Shown here piece by piece: positions 6,515 to 13,593 of a DNA stretch of 47,089 bases (position 1 is the first letter of the stretch; every line of letters begins with the position of its first letter). Under the pieces are notes generated by a model. The model did not search any database. It was not told the DNA's origin and was given only the letters and a program-made list of their open reading frames with translations. This stretch comes from an uncultured Bacillota bacterium. GTDB taxonomy: Bacteria; Bacillota; Clostridia; Lachnospirales; Lachnospiraceae. The stretch is taken from contig CATWQE010000018.1 in assembly GCA_958352855.1 (NCBI GenBank), forward strand, positions 1-47,089, given 5' to 3'. The position numbers and the translations under genes were made by a program.

Positions 6515-8107
6515 TTAGTTTTTAGAAAATTCCGCCAGTTTCAGCCCTTCATTTCGATCTAAGGTCATGCCAATGCTCCAGCTATTGATAAACAGCAGCA
6601 GTGGATTTCCTTTCATATCCATAACCTTCTTCATGTCGGAAGTTCCGGTGAGTTTCTTCACATCTACCTCTTCCTTATTTTCAATCCAGCGGATATGCTC
6701 ATAAGGCAGGGCTTCCAGACGGATATCTACATTGTATTCATTTTCCAGGCGGAATTTCAGCACATCAAACTGCAGCACGCCAACTACGCCTACAATGATT
6801 TCCTCCATACCTCCCATAATTTCCTGGAAAATCTGAATCGCGCCTTCCTGGGCAATCTGATTAATACCCTTTACAAACTGCTTTCTCTTCATGCTGTCCA
6901 GGAGACGTACTCTGGCAAAATGTTCCGGCGCAAAGGTAGGAATCCCTTCATACTGGAACTTTTTCCCTGGATTGCATACCGTATCTCCAATGGAGAAAAT
7001 ACCTGGGTCAAACACACCGATAATATCTCCTGCATAAGCCTCTTCCACCACATGGCGGTCCTGTGCCATCATCTGCTGAGGCTGGGAAAGGCGCATTTTC
7101 TTATTGCCCTGTACATGGTACACTTCCCTGGATGCCTCAAATTTTCCGGAACAGATACGCATGAAGGCAATACGGTCTCTGTGGTTCTTATTCATATTTG
7201 CCTGAATCTTAAACACAAAGGCGGAAAATTCTTCTTTCATTGGGTCAACCTCACCAATATCCGCTTTTCTTGGAAGAGGAGAAGAGGTCATTTTCAGGAA
7301 ATGTTTCAAAAAGGTTTCCACACCAAAGTTAGTAAGCGCAGAACCAAAGCATACCGGAGAGAGTTCTCCCTTATCTACCAGCTCCTGGTCAAACTCAGCG
7401 CTGGCTCCGTCCAAAAGTTCGATTTCTTCTAAAAGCTGCTCTTTTTGTTCTTCATCTAACACATCGTCCAGATGTGGGTCTTCCAAATCTATGATTTCTT
7501 CAATACCTTCCCTGGTACCTTTCATGGTATCTGAAAAGGTAAGGACTTTCCCTGTTTCCCTGTCATAAACCCCTCTGAATTTTTTTCCTGAACCAATAGG
7601 CCAGTTAATGGGGCAGGTAGGGATTCCCAGTTCTTTCTCAATATCATCCAGCAAATCAAAGGTGTCATTTGCATCCCGATCCAGCTTGTTAATAAACGTA
7701 AAAATCGGAATATGACGCATAGCGCAGACCTTAAACAGTTTTCTGGTCTGGGCCTCCACACCCTTTGACGCATCAATGACCATGACCGCAGAATCTGCTG
7801 CCATCAGGGTACGGTAGGTATCCTCTGAGAAGTCCTGATGTCCGGGAGTATCCAATATGTTGATGCAATAGCCATCATAATTAAACTGCAATACAGAAGA
7901 GGTTACAGAAATACCTCTTTCCTTTTCTATTTCCATCCAGTCAGAAACTGCATGACGGGCAGTTGCCTTACCCTTAACACTTCCCGCCAGATTAATGGCG
8001 CCGCCGTAAAGCAGAAATTTTTCTGTAAGGGTGGTTTTACCCGCATCCGGGTGGGAAATAATTGCAAATGTACGTCTTTTTGTAATTTCTTTCGTATAAT
8101 CAGCCAC
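6515..8107 (-). CDS. prfC: Peptide chain release factor 3
   Basis: RF3 is the GTPase that recycles RF1/RF2 from the ribosome after termination. The 530-residue protein has the P-loop SHPDAGKTT (residues 18-26), G2 in the ERGISVTSS segment, DTPGH (G3) and NKLD (G4). Two beta-barrel domains and the RF3 C-terminal domain follow. The GTG start at 8105-8107 is chosen because AGGAGGGCC lies just upstream; an ATG in frame at 8134 would place the ribosome-binding site inside the gene. It lies downstream of spoIIIAH but has its own promoter and terminator. Confidence 0.95.
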   Translation of the reverse strand: MADYTKEITKRRTFAIISHPDAGKTTLTEKFLLYGGAINLAGSVKGKATARHAVSDWMEIEKERGISVTSSVLQFNYDGYCINILDTPGHQDFSEDTYRTLMAADSAVMVIDASKGVEAQTRKLFKVCAMRHIPIFTFINKLDRDANDTFDLLDDIEKELGIPTCPINWPIGSGKKFRGVYDRETGKVLTFSDTMKGTREGIEEIIDLEDPHLDDVLDEEQKEQLLEEIELLDGASAEFDQELVDKGELSPVCFGSALTNFGVETFLKHFLKMTSSPLPRKADIGEVDPMKEEFSAFVFKIQANMNKNHRDRIAFMRICSGKFEASREVYHVQGNKKMRLSQPQQMMAQDRHVVEEAYAGDIIGVFDPGIFSIGDTVCNPGKKFQYEGIPTFAPEHFARVRLLDSMKRKQFVKGINQIAQEGAIQIFQEIMGGMEEIIVGVVGVLQFDVLKFRLENEYNVDIRLEALPYEHIRWIENKEEVDVKKLTGTSDMKKVMDMKGNPLLLFINSWSIGMTLDRNEGLKLAEFSKN

Positions 8108-8143
8108 GTCAGGCCCTCCTTCTCTATCTAGCACACTGGTGCT

Positions 8144-8172
8144 ATTTTAGTATACCGGAAATAGCATGTCAA
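8144..8172 (-). promoter_or_regulatory. Promoter of prfC, overlapping the spoIIIAH stop
   Basis: TTGACA (8167-8172), a 17-bp spacer and TAAAAT (8144-8149) on the minus strand form a near-consensus vegetative promoter. The -35 box overlaps the stop codon of spoIIIAH. It gives prfC a housekeeping promoter independent of the sporulation operon. Confidence 0.85.
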
Positions 8173-8846
8173 GGGGAAGTTTTCTCTTCACTCTCTCCTT
8201 CCAGTGGCGTAATCACAATATTTTCTGCCGGCACGCTGGTTTTGCGTTTTACAATATCTTCAATCTGAGCCCGTCTGGCATCCTCCATGTATTCTTTTGG
8301 CACGATTACATCTGCGCTGTCTCCGGTCAGGTTCACCACAATATTGCTAAAGCCCTGAGCCTCTAAGAGAAGCTCTGCAGCCTCCTCCTGTTCTGCCAGG
8401 TTTGTCATATTCACCATAGAATTTACTGCATCCTGTTTCTGCTCTTCTCCCAGATTTTCATTGTTAATAATCTCTAACAGGGTTTCCTTGTTGGCAGAGC
8501 GTACCTGCTCTCTGTTTACCTTTGCCTGGGCTACAAAATTGGAAGAGCCTGTAAGAACTGCCTCTCCCGGTGTCTCTGTTTCTGTTTCAGTCTCTGTTTC
8601 TCCTTCCTGTCCCTGGGCTTTCTGGTTTTCTTCCACCATGGCTGTCTCATCTGTAATATCATAATCCAGACTTTCGATTTCTTCTACGATTTCCTGAGTT
8701 TCAGAAGCCGTCTCTTTGGTATCTTCTGTTTTCTTTTCCTTACTGACTCCAAACTGGCTGTCTGAATAGTTGATGTACCCGGCTACTGCAATCATAATTG
8801 CCAGCGCTGTAATGATAACCTGATTTTTTTTGAAGATTTTTTTCAT
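8169..8846 (-). CDS. spoIIIAH: Stage III sporulation protein AH
   Basis: SpoIIIAH spans the mother-cell-derived membrane around the forespore and pairs with forespore SpoIIQ to form the feeding channel. The 225-residue protein has one N-terminal membrane helix (about residues 9-24), a low-complexity acidic linker, and a C-terminal ring-building-motif domain (VNREQVRSANKETLLEIINN to ENIVITPLEG). The linker contains five Glu-Thr dipeptides in a row (8571-8603), encoded by a short repeat that may vary by slippage. AAGGAGAGAG precedes the ATG. It is the last gene of the eight-gene operon. Confidence 0.93.
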   Translation of the reverse strand: MKKIFKKNQVIITALAIMIAVAGYINYSDSQFGVSKEKKTEDTKETASETQEIVEEIESLDYDITDETAMVEENQKAQGQEGETETETETETPGEAVLTGSSNFVAQAKVNREQVRSANKETLLEIINNENLGEEQKQDAVNSMVNMTNLAEQEEAAELLLEAQGFSNIVVNLTGDSADVIVPKEYMEDARRAQIEDIVKRKTSVPAENIVITPLEGESEEKTSP

Positions 8847-8858
8847 GTGCTCTCTCCT

Positions 8859-9341
8859 TTAATTCATTTTCATTACTTTAATTTTATGGGGTTCCACCTG
8901 AAATAATGCCTCAACTGCTTCCTGGATATTCTGAATTACAATGGGATCATCCCCTCCCTTTGCCACCACCAGCACTCCTGTTACCTGAGGATACTGCTCC
9001 TGGCTTACATAAGGGGACTGATTTCCTCTGGCATCTTTTTCGTATACAGTTTCTGCTTCATCCTTTTCCACCACCTTTTTCTCCGTTCCGGCACAGGTAA
9101 GAAAGACCTGGGTTTCCCCGATTCCCTCTACCTGCTCCAACACCTGCACAAGACGCTCCTCCATTTTATTCTGCCACAATTCCCCCTCTCCTTTTATGCT
9201 CTCTTCCTCTAAGGACAGTCCCATCTCCTCCTGGTTTTTCTCTTTTTCTTTTACCGGCAGCGCCACAATAAGCAAAAGCAGCCCAACCAGAAGCAGCGCT
9301 ACCAGCTTCTCCTTTTTCATCAGCTCCTGAACCAGCTTCAT
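8859..9341 (-). CDS. spoIIIAG: Stage III sporulation protein AG
   Basis: SpoIIIAG forms a large ring in the channel between mother cell and forespore. The 160-residue protein has one membrane helix near the N-terminus (KLVALLLVGLLLLIVALPV) and a periplasmic-type domain with GIGETQVFLTC, VTGVLVVAKGGDDP and IQEAVEALFQVEPHKIKVMKM, all typical of the family. The ribosome-binding site is AGGAGGTGGAG. It overlaps the spoIIIAF stop by 4 bp and is followed by spoIIIAH after 12 bp. Confidence 0.93.
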   Translation of the reverse strand: MKLVQELMKKEKLVALLLVGLLLLIVALPVKEKEKNQEEMGLSLEEESIKGEGELWQNKMEERLVQVLEQVEGIGETQVFLTCAGTEKKVVEKDEAETVYEKDARGNQSPYVSQEQYPQVTGVLVVAKGGDDPIVIQNIQEAVEALFQVEPHKIKVMKMN

Positions 9342-9640
9342 GGCTCCACCTCCTGTCCCTGTATTACAGTCTGCCAGTTTTCTTCAAAGCTTTCTGCCCT
9401 TTCCTCCCATGTCTCCCTGTCCTTAAACGTCTCTCCCAGCTCCTCTACACAGCGGTCTATTTCTTTTTGAATCCCGGTGACTTGAAACACAGGAGACAGC
9501 ATCACCAAAATCAAAAGTAATCCCAGATAGTACTGAATATACTTTTTAAAGCTGTTATCCGGCAAAAAGTTTGTCACTGCCGAAAGCAGGATATAATAGC
9601 ACACCAGACTCTCCACCCAGGAATATAACGCTTCTGTCAT
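9338..9640 (-). CDS. spoIIIAF: Stage III sporulation protein AF
   Basis: SpoIIIAF is a small membrane component of the SpoIIIA complex. The 100-residue protein is about half the length of the Bacillus homologue; it keeps two N-terminal membrane helices (about residues 8-24 and 33-52, the second ending in the family motif MLSPVFQ) and has a shortened polar tail. AGAAGGAGAAGG precedes the ATG. Position between spoIIIAE and spoIIIAG supports the call. Confidence 0.88.
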   Translation of the reverse strand: MTEALYSWVESLVCYYILLSAVTNFLPDNSFKKYIQYYLGLLLILVMLSPVFQVTGIQKEIDRCVEELGETFKDRETWEERAESFEENWQTVIQGQEVEP

Positions 9641-9658
9641 ACCTTCTCCTTCTTTCCC

Positions 9659-10804
9659 TTAATTCCCTATAAAAGAAACTGCCAGAATAGCAATGGTAAT
9701 TAGCAGCAACAATTCCACCATAATAAGCACTTTCAGCAAAAGTCTGCAGCCCTCTCCTACTGCTGACAGACACCCTGACATGCGTTTATCAGAAACCGGC
9801 TGTAAAAATGCTGCCAGAAACTTATAAAGAAGGGTCATAATTCCCAGCCGGATAATAGGAGGCAGACCAATGAGCAGCAAAATAAGAATCCCTAATACCC
9901 CCAGACTGTTGCGAATGAGCACTGCTGTTGCAAGGGCTACTTCTGTAACACCATCAATGGCATTTCCCACTCCCGGAATGGCTGCTGCTGTTTTTCCGAT
10001 TACATCCCGCTTCAGGGAATCTACTGCCGGAGTAATCATATTTTGCACCAACTGCATCCCTATCATAGCCGCTGTACAGGTTTTCAGAGTCCATTCTACG
10101 ATAGTCTGCAAAAGCTCTGCCATACGGGAAAGCAATTCCTCCCTGTGAAGAAAATTTACAATCTGAATCAGGACATAAGCATGAATCCCCGGTATTACTG
10201 CTTTTAAAAGAAGAACCTGTACCACATATGCGGCTCCCATAACCATTTCATAAAACACCATAGCTGTGGCAGAGCCGGAGGCTGCTGTAACCGCAAGGAA
10301 ATAAGAAGGCATCAAGGCTTTCATAAACACTATCAGTTCCTGTAATTTTCCAGAAACCTCCTGGCTGGCTGTGCCAAAGGAATGAATCAAAATTGCTGCC
10401 AGAAGCATGTACACCAGATAAAAACTGATTTCCCCTGTCTGCCCGTTTCCAAATACTTCTGTAAAATTAGAAAACAAGGCCGCAACCACGACCAGCAAAA
10501 TAATCTGCGCATAAATTTCCTTATCCCAAATAAGACGGGATAACAAAAACTCCTTTAAAAGCCCCACAATCTGATCTTTTGATAAGCTCTTTTCTCCCTT
10601 TGCTATTTCTCCCAGAGCCCCTTCCAGGGAAAAGGTATCTTCTCCCAGAAGTTCATTTACCGCTTCCTGCATTTGCTGCAATTCCAGGTCTTCTAAAAAC
10701 GCTTCTTCCTGTTCTGCGGCATTTACCGAAACAGGAAATAATAAAAGCAACAGCAAACTCCAGAGAAAGATAGTTTTCCTCTTTTGCAGCTTTTCTCCCT
10801 TCAT
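9659..10804 (-). CDS. spoIIIAE: Stage III sporulation protein AE
   Basis: SpoIIIAE is the large polytopic membrane protein of the SpoIIIA complex. The 381-residue protein has an N-terminal signal-like helix, an acidic region and about seven to eight further membrane helices. Family segments include LMPSYFLAVTAASGSA (about residue 166) and AAAIPGVGNAIDGVTEVALA (about residue 265). Its ATG overlaps the stop of spoIIIAD by 4 bp, consistent with translational coupling. Confidence 0.93.
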   Translation of the reverse strand: MKGEKLQKRKTIFLWSLLLLLLFPVSVNAAEQEEAFLEDLELQQMQEAVNELLGEDTFSLEGALGEIAKGEKSLSKDQIVGLLKEFLLSRLIWDKEIYAQIILLVVVAALFSNFTEVFGNGQTGEISFYLVYMLLAAILIHSFGTASQEVSGKLQELIVFMKALMPSYFLAVTAASGSATAMVFYEMVMGAAYVVQVLLLKAVIPGIHAYVLIQIVNFLHREELLSRMAELLQTIVEWTLKTCTAAMIGMQLVQNMITPAVDSLKRDVIGKTAAAIPGVGNAIDGVTEVALATAVLIRNSLGVLGILILLLIGLPPIIRLGIMTLLYKFLAAFLQPVSDKRMSGCLSAVGEGCRLLLKVLIMVELLLLITIAILAVSFIGN

Positions 10805-11187
10805 GCCAGAAAGCTGTGAATGGCTTCCATCAGCGCCAGGAGCACAGGAATGGACAACACCATAATATACAGCTTGGCAAAGATTTCAATCTGCCCTGCA
10901 ATGGAAGAATACCCTGCATCCTTACAGATACCGGAGGAAAACTGGGCAAGATAGGTAACGCCAATCATTTTCAGCAGCACTGTAAGATATTTTTCTTCCA
11001 AAGGCAGATACTCCCGCAGCTTTAAAATAGAGGAAAACAAATAGGCGATTTTCTCTGTCATATACGAAAAAATAAATACTCCTACTGCCAGACTGATATA
11101 CACCGCGTATTCCGGCTTAGTCTCTTTTAGAAGAAGTCCCAGACACACACCAGTCATTCCCAGCATGACGATTTTTACTACTTCCAT
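10801..11187 (-). CDS. spoIIIAD: Stage III sporulation protein AD
   Basis: SpoIIIAD is a small polytopic membrane protein of the same complex. The 128-residue protein has about four hydrophobic helices and the motif SGICKDAGYSSIAGQIE, typical of SpoIIIAC/AD proteins. The ATG at 11185-11187 is chosen because TAGGAGGAGAGAC lies directly upstream. The open frame begins seven codons earlier without a ribosome-binding site. Confidence 0.92.
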   Translation of the reverse strand: MEVVKIVMLGMTGVCLGLLLKETKPEYAVYISLAVGVFIFSYMTEKIAYLFSSILKLREYLPLEEKYLTVLLKMIGVTYLAQFSSGICKDAGYSSIAGQIEIFAKLYIMVLSIPVLLALMEAIHSFLA

Positions 11188-11197
11188 GTCTCTCCTC

Positions 11198-11392
11198 CTA
11201 CAGCGCAAACAAATCCTGAATGGTGGTAAATAAATCGTAAATATAAGGCAGGACCCAGAACAGTACCAGAAGCAGGCCTGTAAGACTTGTTAAAAAAGCC
11301 AGCTCTTCTCTCTGGCTGTGCTTCAGAATCTGGCACAGGACAGATACCAGAATGCCCACTGCCCCGATTTTAAATAACAAACTAACTTCCAT
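11198..11392 (-). CDS. spoIIIAC: Stage III sporulation protein AC
   Basis: A 64-residue membrane protein with two hydrophobic helices (about residues 4-23 and 32-58), matching the usual size of SpoIIIAC. The polar turn KHSQREELAFL between the helices is characteristic. GGGGAGGAAACAGG precedes the ATG. It lies between spoIIIAB and spoIIIAD. Confidence 0.9.
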   Translation of the reverse strand: MEVSLLFKIGAVGILVSVLCQILKHSQREELAFLTSLTGLLLVLFWVLPYIYDLFTTIQDLFAL

Positions 11393-11422
11393 CCTGTTTC
11401 CTCCCCTATTTTTCCAATGATG

Positions 11423-11941
11423 TTAAAGGCATAAAATGGACAAAAAAATCCCTGCTATCACTCCAAGGCTCTGGCACATTTTTTTCCTGCCCGGCAGTTC
11501 CCTTTCCAGATATTGAATTTCCTGTTTTAGCTGTTTCTGATATAGTGTTATGGTATTTTTTTGCAGTGTAATGTCCATCCAGCCCAGATATTCTCCAAGC
11601 TGTGAAAAAGCTTCCAGGTCTTTTTTATCCAAAGCGCTGTCTTTTAGACATTGCTGCGTGGTTTCCCTGAAAATCTTGGAAAAACAGTCTCCCTGAAATA
11701 AGCTGGCCTGTCTGGATACTTCTCTTAGAAATTCTGAAAAGGGCTGCCCTGTTTTTTCGGATATCCGAAGCAGGGCTTCCGGCAGCGTTTCCTTGCGATA
11801 GGTAATTTCCCCCAGTATAAGATGGACCATTTTTTCCACTTCTCTCAGTTGCTCCAGACGTTTCTGTAATGCCATGCTTCTGCTCCACCCCAAAGCAGTG
11901 CAGGAAAACAATACCAAAACCGTACCGGCAAGCCTCAGCAT
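11423..11941 (-). CDS. spoIIIAB: Stage III sporulation protein AB
   Basis: SpoIIIAB has an N-terminal helix, a cytoplasmic four-helix-bundle domain related to type II secretion GspF, and a C-terminal membrane helix. The 172-residue protein shows all three: a hydrophobic start with CTALGW, then LEQLREVEKMVHLILGEITY and LPEALLRISEKTGQPF, and a terminal hydrophobic GVIAGIFLSILCL. The start overlaps the end of spoIIIAA by 7 bp. Confidence 0.93.
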   Translation of the reverse strand: MLRLAGTVLVLFSCTALGWSRSMALQKRLEQLREVEKMVHLILGEITYRKETLPEALLRISEKTGQPFSEFLREVSRQASLFQGDCFSKIFRETTQQCLKDSALDKKDLEAFSQLGEYLGWMDITLQKNTITLYQKQLKQEIQYLERELPGRKKMCQSLGVIAGIFLSILCL

Positions 11942-12906
11942 AAAATTCCCTGCCTTCCCTTGCAGTCATAAAGACTGGTTCCCCTTTCATCAAAAATCGC
12001 ACGAACCCTCCCAGCCCGCTCCTCCTTATGCAGCACAATGTAACGCTCAAAAATCTTTTCCTGAACCAGCCGCTGCATCAGCGGTTTTTCCTTGATATCC
12101 TCCACTGAGCTTCCATGAACCGTAGCAAAGAGTTTACAGCCGCAGTGTATCACTGATTCAATGGCATGAATGTCTTCATAATCTCCCAGCTCGTCTACTG
12201 CCACAACCTCCGGAGACATGGAACGAATGAGCATCATCATGCCCTCTGCCTTTGGACAGCAATCCAGGATATCTGTGCGGATTCCCAGGTCATTTTGCGG
12301 GATTCCCTGAAAAGAGCCTGCGATTTCTGACCGTTCATCCACAACCCCTACGGTAACGCCTTTCAAATAGGAGGTTCCGTTGCTTACCTGGCGAATTAAA
12401 TCCCGAAGCAGTGTTGTTTTCCCACATCTTGGGGGTGAAATAATCAGGGTATGGCACAAATGATTCTGTTTTATGATATAGGGAAGTATAGGCGCTGCGC
12501 ACCCTTTTATCTGATGTGATAATCGAAGATTTAAATAAGATATGTATTTTACACTTTTGATTTTATTCCCATCCAGAACCGTTTTTCCGGCAATTCCTAC
12601 CCGGTGTCCCCCCTGAATGGTAATAAATCCCTGCCGCAGTTCTTCTTCAAAGGCATACATGGAATAACGGCTGATATATTCCATGGTTTCTGTTACATCC
12701 TCTGCTTTTACAAGATAAGCCCTTGATTCACTCCCAGAAAAGTCTCCCTGTTTAGAAAGGAAATACTCTTTTCCCTGATAAATAAGAATCAAGGGCCCAT
12801 TTACACGAAGCCGTATTTCATAAACCTGTTCCATATCAAAGGCTGCCTTGGAAAGCGCCTTTCGGATATGCATGGGGAACAGTCTTGTAATCTCTTCCTG
12901 TCTCAT
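11935..12906 (-). CDS. spoIIIAA: Stage III sporulation protein AA (ATPase)
   Basis: SpoIIIAA is the cytoplasmic ATPase thought to power the SpoIIIA-SpoIIQ channel, related to type II/IV secretion ATPases. The 323-residue protein has the P-loop SPPRCGKTT (about residues 157-165) and a Walker B VVAVDELG (about 234-241). It also carries the family segments GGHRVGIAGK and VVDERSEIAG. AAAGAGGTGAGG precedes the ATG. It is the first gene of the operon, with a sigma-E-like promoter just upstream. Confidence 0.95.
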   Translation of the reverse strand: MRQEEITRLFPMHIRKALSKAAFDMEQVYEIRLRVNGPLILIYQGKEYFLSKQGDFSGSESRAYLVKAEDVTETMEYISRYSMYAFEEELRQGFITIQGGHRVGIAGKTVLDGNKIKSVKYISYLNLRLSHQIKGCAAPILPYIIKQNHLCHTLIISPPRCGKTTLLRDLIRQVSNGTSYLKGVTVGVVDERSEIAGSFQGIPQNDLGIRTDILDCCPKAEGMMMLIRSMSPEVVAVDELGDYEDIHAIESVIHCGCKLFATVHGSSVEDIKEKPLMQRLVQEKIFERYIVLHKEERAGRVRAIFDERGTSLYDCKGRQGILC

Positions 12907-12928
12907 AATCCCTCACCTCTTTACTCCT

Positions 12929-12956
12929 AATATATGAGGACAATCCTTAATTATGA
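12929..12956 (-). promoter_or_regulatory. Possible sigma-E promoter of the spoIIIA operon
   Basis: On the minus strand TCATAATT (12949-12956) and CATATATT (12929-12936), 12 bp apart, resemble the sigma-E consensus (ATATT-type -35, CATACAWT -10). They lie 22 bp before the spoIIIAA ATG. In Bacillus the operon is sigma-E controlled; here the call is by resemblance and position only. Confidence 0.4.
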
Positions 12957-12969
12957 ACAGGTTTTTTTC

Positions 12970-13593
12970 TCATGGTAAAAATCTTTGAAAAAATTCTCCT
13001 TCCCATACCTTCTGAACCGTCACATGGCAGTGTTCTCCCGCACAAATACATCCCAGCACCTGACTGTCCACCTGAAATTCCTGGTACCATCCAGGCTGCT
13101 CCAGGTCCCTCATAGACCTGGTAATCCCATCTCCGGATAATTTCAAAAAACTCTCTTTTCTGGCCCAAAACCTGCAAAATTCCACCTCTGGATTTTGCGC
13201 CTTTTGAACCACTTCCTGTTCTTCCCTGCTTAAAACCCGTTCCAGCATTTTTCTGCCGGGGACTTTTCTTACTTCCTGAATATCCAGGCCGCAGGGTATG
13301 AAAGAAAGGGCACATGCCCCATATGCCCCGGAATGGCTGATATTAAAGTGAATCCCCAGATTTTCCCTGAAATAAGGTTTTCCATGGTTTCCTTTCCCAA
13401 TCATTCCTTCCAGATAAGCATACAGTTCATCTGCCCTGTGAATATTGTAAAACAAATCTTCTCTGCCCCAGTCCAAAAGTCCATAGGCTAAAAGTCTGCG
13501 CCCGCACAGAGATTCCCTGCTTTTACAGGACAATACGTCACTGGTCCAGGCCTGTATGTTCCCTGTGTAAATTCTGATTTCTGGCTGGTTCAT
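12970..13593 (-). CDS. Sfp-type 4'-phosphopantetheinyl transferase
   Basis: The enzyme moves the phosphopantetheine arm of CoA to a serine of carrier proteins. The 207-residue protein shows the Sfp-family motifs in order: GKPYF, FNISHSG (about residue 84), GLDIQ (about 102, metal-binding Asp) and FCRFWARKESFLKLSGDGI (about 138-156). Its ATG lies inside the helicase gene (56-bp overlap) but has a good site, AAAGGAGAACAAA. The acyl carrier protein gene acpP lies 4 kb away on the same strand and is a possible substrate, though a separate AcpS is usual for fatty acid synthesis. Confidence 0.9.
   Translation of the reverse strand: MNQPEIRIYTGNIQAWTSDVLSCKSRESLCGRRLLAYGLLDWGREDLFYNIHRADELYAYLEGMIGKGNHGKPYFRENLGIHFNISHSGAYGACALSFIPCGLDIQEVRKVPGRKMLERVLSREEQEVVQKAQNPEVEFCRFWARKESFLKLSGDGITRSMRDLEQPGWYQEFQVDSQVLGCICAGEHCHVTVQKVWEGEFFQRFLP

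Noticed and set aside
6695..7432. A 245-codon plus-strand open frame
   Set aside because: It is antisense to the well-supported prfC gene, has no recognisable domain and no good ribosome-binding site.
12947..13315. A 122-codon minus-strand open frame
   Set aside because: It overlaps the phosphopantetheinyl transferase gene in another frame and has unnatural composition.
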